DNA of 6,087 bases from Arcobacter sp. UBA7394 (GTDB lineage: Bacteria > Campylobacterota > Campylobacteria > Campylobacterales > Arcobacteraceae). The notes below the pieces were generated by a model, which had not been told where the DNA came from, did no database searches, and saw only the letters and a list, made by a program, of their open reading frames with translations. The stretch is from the NCBI GenBank assembly GCA_002470185.1, contig DKNG01000118.1, forward strand, positions 1 through 6,087, given 5' to 3'. Positions 1-6,077 of the stretch are shown in pieces. How positions within the stretch are numbered: the stretch's first letter is position 1; each line of letters opens with the position of its first letter. The position numbers were made by a program, and so were the translations under genes.

Positions 1-543
1 TTCATACTCTTCTTCTTTATTGTTATAATCAACCACAATTTTAAACATAAATCTATCTAATTGGGCTTCAGGAAGGGAATAAGCACCTTCTTGTTCAATT
101 GGATTTTGAGTTGCTAATACTAAAAAAGGAGAATCAACTTTGAATGAATTCTCTGCAATTGTTACTTGTCTCTCTTGCATAACTTCAAGAAGTGCTGATT
201 GAACTTTTGCAGGAGCTCTATTAATCTCATCTGCTAAAAGTAAGTTTGTAAAGATAGGACCTTTTTTGATTTTGAATTCACTAGTTTTCATATCATAGAT
301 TTGAGCCCCTATAATATCACTTGGTAATAAATCAGGTGTAAACTGTACTCTTTTAAAATCTAAATCAATAGCATCTGAAATAGCTTTTACGGTAGTTGTT
401 TTTGCAAGTCCTGGAACACCTTCAAGTAAAATATGTCCATTTGTTAATAATCCTATTAAAATAGAATTAACCATATCTTCTTGACCAATTACACCTTTTT
501 TTATCTCATCTCTTAGTTGCTTTAACTTCTCATGTGAATTCAA
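1..543 (-). CDS. MoxR-family AAA+ ATPase, N-terminal 181 residues (gene continues past left edge)
   Basis: This is the N-terminal half to two-thirds of a MoxR-type AAA+ ATPase, a cytoplasmic chaperone-like ATPase often encoded with VWA-domain proteins. Visible landmarks are the early G20-Q21 of the family, Walker A GVPGLAKT (residues 42-49), Walker B LLLADEINRAP (101-111), sensor-1 ATQNP (144-148) and the EAQLDRF stretch (159-165) with R164. The start is TTG at 541-543. An in-frame stop lies two codons upstream (547-549), a Shine-Dalgarno AGGA sits 6 bases before it, and the first in-frame ATG (codon 24) would cut into the conserved GQED region. The gene lies 53 bases downstream of the kinase stop on the same strand, with no hairpin terminator between, so read-through from the two-component operon is possible. 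A weak own promoter (GATAAAAT, 571-578 minus) is also possible. The family call is firm; the client is unknown because the C-terminus and downstream partners are outside the window. Confidence 0.93.
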   Translation of the reverse strand, partial: MNSHEKLKQLRDEIKKGVIGQEDMVNSILIGLLTNGHILLEGVPGLAKTTTVKAISDAIDLDFKRVQFTPDLLPSDIIGAQIYDMKTSEFKIKKGPIFTNLLLADEINRAPAKVQSALLEVMQERQVTIAENSFKVDSPFLVLATQNPIEQEGAYSLPEAQLDRFMFKIVVDYNNKEEEYE

Positions 544-549
544 ATATTA

Positions 550-555
550 TCCTTG
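550..555 (-). promoter_or_regulatory. Ribosome binding site of the MoxR ATPase (supports TTG start)
   Basis: The minus strand reads CAAGGA here, leaving 6 bases between AGGA and the TTG at 543. It decides the non-ATG start, since no ATG is available between the upstream in-frame stop and the conserved N-terminal domain. Confidence 0.7.
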
Positions 556-596
556 ACTTTTTGCTGATTTATTTTATCAAAAGTGTTATAAAAAAT

Positions 597-2426
597 TTAA
601 AATTCAATAAGAAATTTTGCACCATTTTCATAAGAATATATTAGTTTCCCTTGTAATTGTAGTTTTGAGATTGTATTTATTAGTTTTAATCCTAAAGAAT
701 CAGAGTTATAAATATCTATACTTTCATCTATTCCTTCTCCATTATCTTTGATAATTAAAGTATATGTATTATCTGTTTTTTCCATTTTAATTAATAGTTT
801 TGGATTATCATTATTTTTGAAAGCATATTTAAAAGCATTTGTAATTACTTCATTTATTATCAAACCACAAGGCATTGCTGTTTCAATATTTAGGTATAAG
901 TCTTTTATATCAATATTAACATCAATTCTTTTATCATAATTATATGTAGTTTCAATATCATATACTAAATTTGTCACATACTCTTTGAAAGATATTTCAT
1001 TTAATTTTGAAGATTCATATAGTTTTCTATGTAATAACTCCATAGTATAAATTCTCTCTTGAATATTGTTTAATATCTTTTTTGTATTTTCATCTTCTAT
1101 TTCTACTTCTTGTAATTTTATTAATCCAATAGTCATAGCTAGATTGTTTTTTACTCTATGATGAATCTCTTTTAATAAAACCTCTTTCTCTTCTAGAGAG
1201 TTTTGTAATTCTTTTGTTTTATTTTCTACTTTTGAATCTAAGGTTTTTATATTTTGTTGTAGTGAATCAAGCATTGAGTCAAATACAATTCCTAAATGAC
1301 CTATATCATCATTTCCTTTTACTTTACTTCTAATGTTTTTATTCCCTTTATTTACTTCTTTTGCAGTATCTGAGAGTATATTTATACCTTTGAATAGTCT
1401 TTTGAATAAAAAGAAACCAGCAACAATAGATAGGAATAAAGCTGTTAGTGAAGCAGGTAAAATTTTCCAAAAAGTTGAATCAACATGTGTATTTAAATCT
1501 TCATCATAAATAGTTGTAACTAATAAAAAAATATAGCTACCTTCATTGCCACTTAGGTCTTCAATCCATGTAAGAGCTTTTTTATTATTAAGTTTATGAG
1601 TTAATGGTTCTTTATCTTTTGCTTCATAAATTTGTTTTGCACTTAAATCCCCTGTAAAAATATTTTGAACATCTGACATATTACTTATTGAATATTTTTC
1701 TTTTCTTTTCTTTTTATCTTCTTCATAAAGAGGTCTATCATCTTCTTGTTGATAATTAGGATTAATCCACATAAGATATGTTTTCCCTTTGTGGAACTTA
1801 TGTGTTAAAGCAAAAGTCTTTTGTACATTTGTTTTTATACCTTCTTCAAAAGAAGAATGATTTTTATTTAAATCATATTCTCTACAAAATATTGACACTA
1901 TTGTATTATCTTGGTTGAATTTTGTTGTATATGACCAATAATTTGTTTTTCTGCTTAAGGATTTATCTTTCATATCTAGTTCATGTTTTTCCCACTCATC
2001 TAAGATAGGGTTTTTTAATTGCTTTAAGAATAAAGGGTTATCAATATTATTAAAACTTTCATTAGAACTTTTTATAATGTAACTACAGTGATTTACTATC
2101 TTACTATTTTTGATTAGCTCTTTAGCATTTTCATATGAAAAAGACTGCTCTTTAATTTTAGATATTTGAACTTGTAGCATATATTTAGTTTCACTTTTTT
2201 CTAAATCTGCTTGAATTCCTATAGCTTTTCCAGCAACTTTTACTTGTTCTTTAGTTACTGCAATCATTTGTTCTATTCTTTTTTTTGTTTGTGCATATTG
2301 TTCTTTTTGCATTTTTGGAACAATCATTAAAAAAAGCACACTTAATAAAAATATAGATAAAAGAAAAAGTGCTAAAGCTACTTTCATATTTAGTGTATAT
2401 GATTTTACTTGTAGTAATTTAGGCAT
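597..2426 (-). CDS. Membrane sensor histidine kinase: Cache-like sensor, HAMP, HisKA_2, HATPase_c
   Basis: This 609-residue inner-membrane kinase should autophosphorylate and pass phosphate to the regulator encoded just upstream. Transmembrane helix 1 is about residues 16-37. Residues 38-320 form an extracytoplasmic sensor with a Cache-like look (KTYLMWINP at 215-223, then a second ALTWIEDLSG segment at 284-293 followed by a strand-rich stretch), with a highly charged linker around 228-245. Helix 2 is about 322-341, HAMP about 342-395, and a coiled coil about 385-420. The phosphoacceptor motif is EIHHRVKNNL at 420-429 (H422/H423), which defines the HisKA_2 class related to the HWE kinases. 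The ATPase domain has the N box around NEVITNAFKYAF (525-536), G1 DNGEGI (561-566) and G2 SLGLKLI (577-583), so all catalytic motifs look intact. The ATG shares its A with the last base of the regulator's stop (TAATG) and has no strong ribosome site, implying translational coupling. The ligand is unknown; the neighbouring receptor suggests a signal tied to metal uptake (inference). Confidence 0.93.
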   Translation of the reverse strand: MPKLLQVKSYTLNMKVALALFLLSIFLLSVLFLMIVPKMQKEQYAQTKKRIEQMIAVTKEQVKVAGKAIGIQADLEKSETKYMLQVQISKIKEQSFSYENAKELIKNSKIVNHCSYIIKSSNESFNNIDNPLFLKQLKNPILDEWEKHELDMKDKSLSRKTNYWSYTTKFNQDNTIVSIFCREYDLNKNHSSFEEGIKTNVQKTFALTHKFHKGKTYLMWINPNYQQEDDRPLYEEDKKKRKEKYSISNMSDVQNIFTGDLSAKQIYEAKDKEPLTHKLNNKKALTWIEDLSGNEGSYIFLLVTTIYDEDLNTHVDSTFWKILPASLTALFLSIVAGFFLFKRLFKGINILSDTAKEVNKGNKNIRSKVKGNDDIGHLGIVFDSMLDSLQQNIKTLDSKVENKTKELQNSLEEKEVLLKEIHHRVKNNLAMTIGLIKLQEVEIEDENTKKILNNIQERIYTMELLHRKLYESSKLNEISFKEYVTNLVYDIETTYNYDKRIDVNIDIKDLYLNIETAMPCGLIINEVITNAFKYAFKNNDNPKLLIKMEKTDNTYTLIIKDNGEGIDESIDIYNSDSLGLKLINTISKLQLQGKLIYSYENGAKFLIEF

Positions 2427-3157
2427 TATTTTGAAATCTTTAATTTATATCCAGATTCATATACATTTTCAAGAGGATTGAATTCTAGTTTTTGCCTTAG
2501 TCTATAAATTAATGTTCGAAGTTTTCCCATATCATAAAGTTCTTCTCTCCAAACATATGCAGATATTTGTTCAAAACTTATTACACTATTTGGGTTTTCA
2601 CACATTATTTCAAATAGTTTTTTTTCATTTTTTGTTAGTTTTATTAGTGAGTCATTTTTATATAATGCTGATTTTGTTTTATCAAAACTTAGATTGCCTT
2701 CTATTAATATATATTGGCTTTCCTCTTTTATTACTTGATCTTTATTAGCAAAAAAATATCTATGTTTATGTATAGCCATTGTAATTGTGGCTTTCAAATC
2801 TCTATCTCTGCATGGTTTTATTAAATATCCGTATGGTTCACATTCCATTGCTTGATTAATTGTTTTATCATTAGAGTATGAAGTCAAAAATATAATAGGT
2901 ATTTTAAGGCTTTTCCAAATTTCATTGGCAGCATCAATTCCTGAACTATTATTTAAATTTATATCCATAATTACTAAATCTGGTAGTCTATTTCTTGCAT
3001 GATTTATAGCTTGTGCAGCACTAGTTTCTATTCCTGTTACTTCATAACCCATTTTTTTTAAACTAACTTCCATAGACATAGCTAGGATTACTTCATCTTC
3101 TACTATTAAAATACTGATGTCAATATCATTTTGTGATAAATTTGATAATTTAGTCAA
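2426..3157 (-). CDS. Response regulator: receiver domain plus OmpR-type winged-helix DNA-binding domain
   Basis: This is a cytoplasmic transcription regulator of about 243 residues, partner of the adjoining kinase. The receiver domain (about 14-130) has the acidic pair in VEDE (20-22), phosphoacceptor D65 in VIMDINL, switch T92 in FLTSY and K114 in LIKP. The PYGYLIKP segment resembles receivers that pair with HisKA_2/HWE kinases. The C-terminal part (about 150-243) is a Trans_reg_C winged helix: LTKNEKKLFEIM, then the recognition-helix stretch LRTLIYRLRQKLE, then ending in YESGYKL. Two tandem TTG codons are available at 3158-3160 and 3155-3157. The ribosome site AGGA (3163-3166) is only 2 bases from the first but 5 from the second, so the second is chosen; using the first adds one residue. 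The stop overlaps the kinase ATG by one base. A Fur-like palindrome lies 31 bases upstream, so this operon may be metal-regulated. A likely target is the divergent receptor promoter. Confidence 0.92.
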   Translation of the reverse strand: MTKLSNLSQNDIDISILIVEDEVILAMSMEVSLKKMGYEVTGIETSAAQAINHARNRLPDLVIMDINLNNSSGIDAANEIWKSLKIPIIFLTSYSNDKTINQAMECEPYGYLIKPCRDRDLKATITMAIHKHRYFFANKDQVIKEESQYILIEGNLSFDKTKSALYKNDSLIKLTKNEKKLFEIMCENPNSVISFEQISAYVWREELYDMGKLRTLIYRLRQKLEFNPLENVYESGYKLKISK

Positions 3158-3162
3158 CAAAA

Positions 3163-3168
3163 TCCTTT
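3163..3168 (-). promoter_or_regulatory. Ribosome binding site of the response regulator
   Basis: The minus strand reads AAAGGA here, at the end of an A-rich run. Its distance favours the second of two tandem TTG codons (5-base gap) over the first (2-base gap). No ATG is near; the first in-frame ATG is well inside the receiver domain. Confidence 0.7.
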
Positions 3169-3188
3169 TTTGTTAAAATTAATGGTTA

Positions 3189-3203
3189 TGATACTCACTA
3201 TCA
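3189..3203. promoter_or_regulatory. Fur-like operator 1, next to the two-component operon
   Basis: TGATACTCACTATCA has perfect 5-base inverted arms (TGATA/TATCA) and matches the 7-1-7 Fur consensus TGATAATnATTATCA at 12 of 14 defined positions. It lies 31 bases upstream of the regulator start, where a promoter for the minus-strand operon is expected. It agrees with operator 2 at 13 of 15 positions in the same orientation. Binding by Fur itself is inferred; a related metalloregulator is the alternative. Confidence 0.55.
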
Positions 3204-3226
3204 ATTTAAAGAAAGATTAAGCGAAC

Positions 3227-3236
3227 TTGCTATAAA
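3227..3236 (+). promoter_or_regulatory. Candidate extended -10 promoter element, distal copy
   Basis: TTGCTATAAA contains TGnTATAAA, close to an extended -10 (TGnTATAAT) on the plus strand. No good -35 is visible, which is common in Campylobacterota. The same ten bases recur at 3309-3318. If active it would give a leader of about 160 bases before the receptor. Confidence 0.25.
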
Positions 3237-3308
3237 AGCTATACGAATTATGAAATACCATCTACTTCTATTGTAAAAGTATATAGTATAAAGCAAAACA
3301 ATATCTAA

Positions 3309-3318
3309 TTGCTATAAA
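3309..3318 (+). promoter_or_regulatory. Candidate extended -10 promoter element, proximal copy
   Basis: This is an exact second copy of TTGCTATAAA, again with the TGnTATAAA form and no clear -35. It would start transcription near 3325, leaving an 80-base leader in which the direct repeats and operator 2 would be downstream elements. It competes with the TATAAG at 3358-3363 as the receptor promoter. Confidence 0.35.
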
Positions 3319-3337
3319 TATTATTGAAAATTAAAAT

Positions 3338-3356
3338 GTGATTATTTCGTGATTAT
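3338..3356 (+). promoter_or_regulatory. Tandem direct repeat GTGATTAT with 11-base period, candidate response-regulator site
   Basis: GTGATTAT occurs at 3338-3345 and again, exactly, at 3349-3356, separated by TTC. Two direct half-sites about one helical turn apart are the typical binding arrangement of OmpR/PhoB-type winged-helix dimers, and such a regulator is encoded divergently from this site. The repeat sits where a -35 element would be expected for a -10 at 3358-3363, as in activator-dependent promoters. The match between this regulator and this site is inferred. Confidence 0.4.
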
Positions 3357-3357
3357 A

Positions 3358-3363
3358 TATAAG
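3358..3363 (+). promoter_or_regulatory. Candidate -10 element for the receptor operon
   Basis: TATAAG ends a TATATATAAG run directly after the GTGATTAT repeats. It would place the transcription start around 3370, inside Fur-like operator 2, a good geometry for repression. The surrounding AT richness makes the exact hexamer uncertain. Confidence 0.3.
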
Positions 3364-3365
3364 TA

Positions 3366-3380
3366 TGATTCTCAATATCA
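3366..3380. promoter_or_regulatory. Fur-like operator 2, at the receptor promoter
   Basis: TGATTCTCAATATCA matches the 7-1-7 Fur consensus at 11 of 14 defined positions; with its flanks it forms ATGAT/ATCAT arms at 3365-3381. It ends 25 bases before the receptor ATG and overlaps the expected start of transcription. Operators of this type commonly precede TonB-dependent receptor genes. Confidence 0.55.
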
Positions 3381-3391
3381 TTTAGAAAAAC

Positions 3392-3397
3392 AAAGGA
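3392..3397 (+). promoter_or_regulatory. Ribosome binding site of the TonB-dependent receptor
   Basis: AAAGGA is 8 bases before the ATG at 3406. It fixes the start there rather than at an in-frame GTG at 3349, which lies inside the direct repeats and would place 19 non-signal residues ahead of the signal peptide. Confidence 0.75.
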
Positions 3398-3405
3398 ATT
3401 ATACA

Positions 3406-5433
3406 ATGAAAAGTAAAAAACTATTTATTAGTCTTTCTGCATCTGCTTGTCTTGCTTTATCTGCAATTGCAAGTGAAACAGAAAGTTTAGGAGAAATCTC
3501 AATTGAAGATACTGCATTTGAATCACATATTAAAAGTATGACTTCAGAAAAATTAGATTTAATTCAAGCAAGTGACGTAAAAGATATTTTAGATTCACTT
3601 CCATCTGTGAATGTTTCAGGAAGCTCAAGATATTCTCAAAAAGTATATGTAAGAGGTTTAGAAGATAAGTTTTCTAATATCACTATTGATGGTGCTAGAA
3701 TGACAGGACAACTTTTTCATCACTCAGGAGATCAAACAATTGATCCAGAAATGTTAAAAATTGGTTCTATTGAACTTGGACCTAATTCTGCTTTAAGTGG
3801 ACCAGGAGTTGTTAATGGTTCATTTGTATATGAAACAAAAGATCCAAGTGATTTATTAGAAGATGGTGAAAACTTTGGTGGAAAAATATCTTTTGGTCAT
3901 GAAACTGGATATAACAGAAATAGTGTAAACCTTTCATTATTTGGAAAAGTAAATGAACATGTAGAAATTTTAGGTGTTGGAAATATTGTTGATGATGGCG
4001 AGATTGAAACACCAGCAGGTAATGTAAAAGATAAACAGAGTAAATTAGAAAGTGGTTTATTAAAATCAGTATTTAAATTAAATGACAGTAATACTTTAAA
4101 ACTATCATACAATAAATATAATGATGGTGGGGGAAGAAATATCTCTGCTGAAAAAGGTAATGCAACAGAAGTAACAGATAATGACTTCAATGAAATTACA
4201 AGAGATACATATACTCTTAACTACGAATATAATCCTGATAATGATTTAGTAAAAGTTGATGCAAAAGTATATTTAAACTCACAAGAAATGTTTAGAGCAA
4301 AAGCAGATACATTTGATCAAAATAAAGTAAAATCTGGTCAAAGTGGTGATAGATATTATGAAAACACTAGTGAAGGTTTTGATTTAAGAAATAGTTCAAT
4401 TTTTGGAAACCATGTATTAACATATGGAGTTGATTATTCAAAAGATGAACAAACTAAAAGATCAATGGGAGATCAAGGTACTTACTATAGTTCAAGAAGT
4501 AATTCAGATATAGCAAATAGTAATAATATTGATGGTTCTGGTACATTAACTTCACAAGGAATATATATTGAAGATGAACTAAGTCTTGGTGCTTTAGTTT
4601 TAAATATTGGTGCAAGATATGACAAATTTAAACTTGGTGGTTGGTATAGTGGTGATTTTAACAAGGTAACACCTAAATTCAAAAGTAAGTATCAAGTAAA
4701 TGATGATTTAAGTTTTAGATTTGCATATGGAAAAATTTTCAAAGCACCTGCTTTACCAGAGACTTTAACTCTTTCTCAAAGTTCAATTGATTCGTGGAAT
4801 GCGGATGGGGTAGAAGCTCAAGAAGGTCATAACTATGAGGCTGGATTTGATTATGATTTATCAGAAGCATTAAATGCTGATGATGCAATCTTTGGATTTA
4901 CAGCATATACATATAATGTAGACAATTATTCTCATCCTACAAAAAATAATGCTTTAGCACCACAATATGATGTAAAAGTTCATGGGGTTGAATCTGTATT
5001 TAAATATAACAAAGATGACTTAGGATTAAGTTTATCTCACTCTTATTCAGATGGATCAGAAAAAAGTTTATCTGATGGAAGTAAAAAAGATCCAAGAACT
5101 GCAAAAATCCATTCTTTTAAAACAGGAGTTGATTATAGTTTCTCTGATGCATTAAAAGTAGCCTATTCTTCTCAGTTTGTTTTAGGTAATACATATGCTT
5201 ATAAATCAGATCAAATGGTTTCTAGAAGTGGTTATGCTGTTCATAATATTAACTCAACTTACAAAATTAAGGATGGATCATTAAAAGGTGCAACATTAAA
5301 CTTTGGTATTGATAATATTTTTGATAAACAATATGCACAACATACTGCATTTGGTGTTTACTTCGATAGTGAAGAATATACAGATTATGAAGTTGGTAGA
5401 AACTTCAAAGTAAAATTAGCTTATAAGTTTTAA
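3406..5433 (+). CDS. TonB-dependent outer-membrane receptor, probably for a ferric chelate
   Basis: This is a 675-residue, full-length TonB-dependent receptor that should import a metal chelate through the outer membrane using TonB energy. It begins with a signal peptide (MKSKK, hydrophobic 6-21, likely cleavage AIA|SE after residue 22). A TonB-box-like GEISIEDTA (29-36 region) follows. The plug domain is about 46-140, with DILDSLPSV, KVYVRGL and ITIDGARM, then FHHSGDQTIDPEMLK (94-108) and the GPNSALSGPG turn. The rest is a strand-rich barrel containing a FRAP-like FKAP at 445-448 and ending in LAYKF with a terminal aromatic F675, as outer-membrane barrels require. The only cysteine seen is in the signal peptide. 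Two adjacent histidines (H95-H96) in the plug and the FKAP segment recall heme receptors, but no NPNL box is seen, so ferric siderophore, heme and other metal chelates all remain open. It is preceded by a Fur-like operator and followed 7 bases later by the PepSY gene. The family call is firm; the substrate is not. Confidence 0.94.
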   Translation: MKSKKLFISLSASACLALSAIASETESLGEISIEDTAFESHIKSMTSEKLDLIQASDVKDILDSLPSVNVSGSSRYSQKVYVRGLEDKFSNITIDGARMTGQLFHHSGDQTIDPEMLKIGSIELGPNSALSGPGVVNGSFVYETKDPSDLLEDGENFGGKISFGHETGYNRNSVNLSLFGKVNEHVEILGVGNIVDDGEIETPAGNVKDKQSKLESGLLKSVFKLNDSNTLKLSYNKYNDGGGRNISAEKGNATEVTDNDFNEITRDTYTLNYEYNPDNDLVKVDAKVYLNSQEMFRAKADTFDQNKVKSGQSGDRYYENTSEGFDLRNSSIFGNHVLTYGVDYSKDEQTKRSMGDQGTYYSSRSNSDIANSNNIDGSGTLTSQGIYIEDELSLGALVLNIGARYDKFKLGGWYSGDFNKVTPKFKSKYQVNDDLSFRFAYGKIFKAPALPETLTLSQSSIDSWNADGVEAQEGHNYEAGFDYDLSEALNADDAIFGFTAYTYNVDNYSHPTKNNALAPQYDVKVHGVESVFKYNKDDLGLSLSHSYSDGSEKSLSDGSKKDPRTAKIHSFKTGVDYSFSDALKVAYSSQFVLGNTYAYKSDQMVSRSGYAVHNINSTYKIKDGSLKGATLNFGIDNIFDKQYAQHTAFGVYFDSEEYTDYEVGRNFKVKLAYKF

Positions 5434-5440
5434 TTAGTAA

Positions 5441-6031
5441 ATGAAATCTTTTAGTAATACAGTAAGGTCTCTTCATAGAGACCTTGGATATTTTGTAATT
5501 GGACTAACTTTAATTTATGCAATTACAGGAATTATATTATCAGGGCGTGGGCTTGGTTGGTTTAAACAAGAGTTTAAATCTCAAGCTGTAATAGAAAAAA
5601 GTATTGAAACAAAAAAGTTTAATGATATTTTTATTGATGAGGTACAAAAAGGAACAATAAGCGAAGTTTTTCCTACTAGTAGTTATGAATCAGTAAAAAA
5701 GCATTTAAATTTAAAATTAAAAAAACAAGAAGATACTATTTATTTTTACAAAGCTTGGAGAACATTAGAAGTTAAATATGACTCAAGTAATGGTTCTTTA
5801 AATGTAAAATATGTTGGTTATCCAGCAGTAGTTGAATTGTTTATAGATGCACACAAAGCAGCGCATGAAGGCGCATGGTTCTACCTTGCTATTTTATATA
5901 GTGTGATTTTGTCATTTTTAGCTATCTCATCTTTTTGGATGGTAAAAGGTAAAAATGGATTTAAAAGAAGAGGTATTTATTTTATGTTAGCAGGTTTTGT
6001 AGTTGTTGGCATTTTTTTATCTCTAGGTTAA
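5441..6031 (+). CDS. Short PepSY-associated transmembrane protein
   Basis: This is a 196-residue inner-membrane protein of the PepSY-TM type. It opens with RSLHRDLGYFVIGLTLIYAITGIIL: the LHRDLG signature (H12) runs into helix 1 (about 15-34). A periplasmic domain of about 110 residues follows (35-144), including a PepSY-like TLEVKYDSSNGSLNVKY stretch (108-124) and a DAHKAAHEG motif (136-144; H138, H142). Helix 2 is about 145-168, a basic loop KGKNGFKRRG follows, and helix 3 is about 178-195. Positive charges suggest an N-in topology. Larger PepSY-TM proteins usually have four helices and longer periplasmic parts, so this is a compact form. Relatives are often encoded beside TonB-dependent receptors, and some (FoxB/PiuB type) are linked to siderophore reduction or release. 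Histidines near the helix ends could bind heme (inference). It starts 7 bases after the receptor stop with no clear ribosome site, suggesting coupled translation. The family call is good; the biochemical role is not established. Confidence 0.87.
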   Translation: MKSFSNTVRSLHRDLGYFVIGLTLIYAITGIILSGRGLGWFKQEFKSQAVIEKSIETKKFNDIFIDEVQKGTISEVFPTSSYESVKKHLNLKLKKQEDTIYFYKAWRTLEVKYDSSNGSLNVKYVGYPAVVELFIDAHKAAHEGAWFYLAILYSVILSFLAISSFWMVKGKNGFKRRGIYFMLAGFVVVGIFLSLG

Positions 6032-6040
6032 TTAACTCTT

Positions 6041-6077
6041 ATTCAATAACAAGTTTTGCGATTTCTTGTTATTGGAT
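6041..6077 (+). terminator. Inverted repeat after the receptor/PepSY operon, probable terminator
   Basis: CAATAACAAG (6044-6053) and CTTGTTATTG (6065-6074) form a perfect 10-base stem with an 11-base loop. Allowing one G-T pair extends it to 13 bases (6041-6077). It starts 9 bases after the PepSY stop. No U-run follows within the window (the tail is ATTATAAAAA), so it is either a weak terminator, one whose tail lies beyond the edge, or a 3' end stabilising hairpin. Confidence 0.5.

Noticed and set aside
748..939. Open frame of 63 codons on the plus strand
   Set aside because: It lies opposite the intact ATPase domain of the kinase; its hydrophobic translation is an artefact of AT-rich antisense sequence.
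2512..2748. Open frame of 78 codons on the plus strand
   Set aside because: It lies opposite the DNA-binding domain of the response regulator and has a low-complexity hydrophobic translation without domain features.
3349..3405. In-frame upstream GTG start at 3349 giving a 694-residue receptor
   Set aside because: It has no good ribosome site, overlaps the direct repeats and Fur-like operator, and would put 19 polar residues before a clear signal peptide. The ATG at 3406 has AAAGGA 8 bases upstream.
3158..3405. A small gene or structured RNA in the divergent intergenic region
   Set aside because: The only open frames seen are a few codons long (for example ATG at 3250 stops after 8 codons), and no GC-rich stem or terminator that would mark an RNA gene is visible.
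3812..4190. Two overlapping minus-strand open frames (66 and 97 codons)
   Set aside because: Both are antisense to the receptor barrel, with no ribosome site or recognisable domain.
4485..4682. Minus-strand open frame of 65 codons
   Set aside because: It is antisense to the receptor and has no supporting features.
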